Source: Cardiobacteriaceae bacterium (GTDB lineage Bacteria; Pseudomonadota; Gammaproteobacteria; Cardiobacteriales; Cardiobacteriaceae). From it: a stretch of DNA of 54,618 nt. This document shows, one piece after another, positions 53,964 through 54,618 of this stretch (its first letter is position 1; each line of letters opens with the position of its first letter). The notes beneath the pieces were generated by a model. The model worked only from the letters and a program-made list of their open reading frames with translations, was not told where the DNA came from and searched no databases. A program made the translations under genes and the position numbers. The stretch lies in assembly GCA_017484165.1 (NCBI GenBank), contig JAFUTP010000050.1, forward strand, positions 1 to 54,618, given 5' to 3'.

Positions 53964-54618
53964 ATGAAAAAATTATTGACAAATCCGCAAAAAGATGGTA
54001 GAATAAGCCATCAGATGGCGGAGGTATTAATAGCGCAAGAGCGCAAGAGCGCAAGAGCGCAATAGCAAAATAAAAATTAAAACAGATGAATTTTTTTCTA
54101 CTAATAGTAGAAGAAAAAATTTCATACAGCAGCAAATTATTAAATCCATATCTTTAATTATTATGACGGCTTCACTTTCAGCTGCGGAACAATCACTGGA
54201 TTACCGTCCCACGGCGGGTCGCGACGCGCGACGGCGAACCCAAAGCAAAAATGATAAAGCAAAAAAATATGCTCGACAAGCGGTAAAGAGTATGGATTTA
54301 TCGGCATTAGAGTGGTCGCGGAGCGCGACGGCTAGTCCTAGTTTTCAGTATATACAGGTAGGCAATTTTACGAGTGGCAGATATTCAATTACTAATTTAA
54401 TTCGCGGTGAATATCAAAACTTACCGAATTCAATTACCGAATATTCTTATCCTGAATATCAAACTGTTGCCGAGACAAATACCGATGGTTTAAGTGGCAC
54501 GACGATATCAAATTCGGTATTAAATGCGCCGAGTAAATCTAAAAATCAGCAAGAGGGTAGAAATACTCGTGCGGGAGTAGAAATTTCTGGCGGTAACAGT
54601 GAATATAAAAATGAAACT
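53964..54618 (+). CDS. Start of a probable phase-variable secreted protein, OFF as sequenced, 3' end outside the window
   Basis: ATG 53964 has a good ribosome-binding site (AGGAAA) and encodes MKKLLTNPQKDGRISHQMAE... for 33 codons, passing through an octamer tandem repeat, to a TAG at 54063. A second frame is open from just after a TAG at 54031 all the way to the window end. It encodes basic residues, a hydrophobic stretch (IIKSISLIIMTASLSA, signal-like, before AEQ), then a polar Ser/Asn/Thr-rich protein (YIQVGNFTSGRYSITNLIRG). One extra 8-bp unit, or two fewer, would join the two frames. In the present sequence the first in-frame ATG (54163) falls inside the hydrophobic stretch and has no ribosome-binding site. 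Protein family not recognised. Confidence 0.6.
54032..54063 (+). repeat. Octamer tandem repeat (AGCGCAAG)
   Basis: Three perfect units AGCGCAAG (54032-54055) plus a fourth differing in the last base (AGCGCAAT, 54056-54063). It lies within the first codons of the secreted-protein gene; the unit length is not a multiple of three, as in contingency loci. Confidence 0.9.
54207..54231. repeat. GC-rich palindromic mini-repeat, copy 2 (inside coding sequence)
   Basis: GGTCGCG-ACG-CGCGACGG followed by CGAACCC. Read in the secreted-protein frame it gives GRDARRRT. Its GC content stands out from the AT-rich neighbours. Confidence 0.75.
54313..54337. repeat. GC-rich palindromic mini-repeat, copy 3 (inside coding sequence)
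   Basis: GGTCGCG-GAG-CGCGACGG followed by CTAGTCC. In the same frame it gives SRSATASP. Same core as copies 1 and 2. Confidence 0.75.

Overview
The window looks like chromosome from an AT-rich, host-associated Gram-negative proteobacterium. It has an outer membrane (OmpA-like protein, AmiC), a Sec translocase accessory set (YajC-SecD-SecF), Bfr-type ferritins, AmpG, and a PilS/PilR-type two-component pair that implies type IV pili. The mix fits a small-genome gammaproteobacterium of the Cardiobacteriales type. Several traits are also Neisseriaceae-like: a MafB/CDI-like toxin-immunity end, a Correia-like miniature element and paired bacterioferritins. No rRNA or tRNA gene was recognised, so this placement is an inference from gene content.

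Layout. At 1-1.5 kb is the 3' end of a polymorphic toxin gene with its immunity gene. At 1.7-3.1 kb is a Fic/Doc-type toxin gene broken by a frameshift, coupled to a DNA-binding partner. At 3.3-9.4 kb, all on the minus strand, are three tandem paralogous MglB-like sugar-binding proteins without permease or ATPase genes, a membrane-anchored CheA-like kinase and a CheY-like regulator. From 9.6 to 53.4 kb the window is mostly housekeeping: YbjN, YihY, a SulP transporter, SecF-SecD-YajC, HemW, SufBCD, UbiE, a HAD hydrolase, MurB, PilR/PilS-like proteins, Dut, ArgB, a CtpA protease, an EamA transporter, Hsp15, HisF, GyrA, an OmpA-like protein, RimO, AmpG, enolase, FtsB, AroB, two bacterioferritins and AmiC. 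Scattered among these are accessory genes: a 21-repeat LRR protein, two SUKH-domain proteins (one fused to a SUFU-like domain) and three unknown membrane or secreted proteins. At 53.5-54.6 kb, hairpin repeats precede the start of a large secreted-protein gene that appears switched OFF by an 8-bp tandem repeat.

Repeats are a hallmark. At least ten intergenic copies of a ~120-bp element share degenerate terminal inverted repeats (GGGCGYRTCTAAA) and a core related to CGTCATCCTGAGCG. A tandem cluster of core-only hairpins lies near 53.6 kb. There is one 105-bp Correia-like element, and three copies of a GC-rich palindrome (GTCGCG-N3-CGCGAC), two of them inside a coding sequence.

Best candidates for something undescribed are (i) the three binding proteins next to a CheA-like membrane kinase and CheY, which may form a sugar-sensing signalling module rather than an importer; (ii) the octamer-controlled, probably phase-variable secreted protein at the right edge; and (iii) the iterated GACAA-N-TTGTC dyads upstream of the pilR-like gene.
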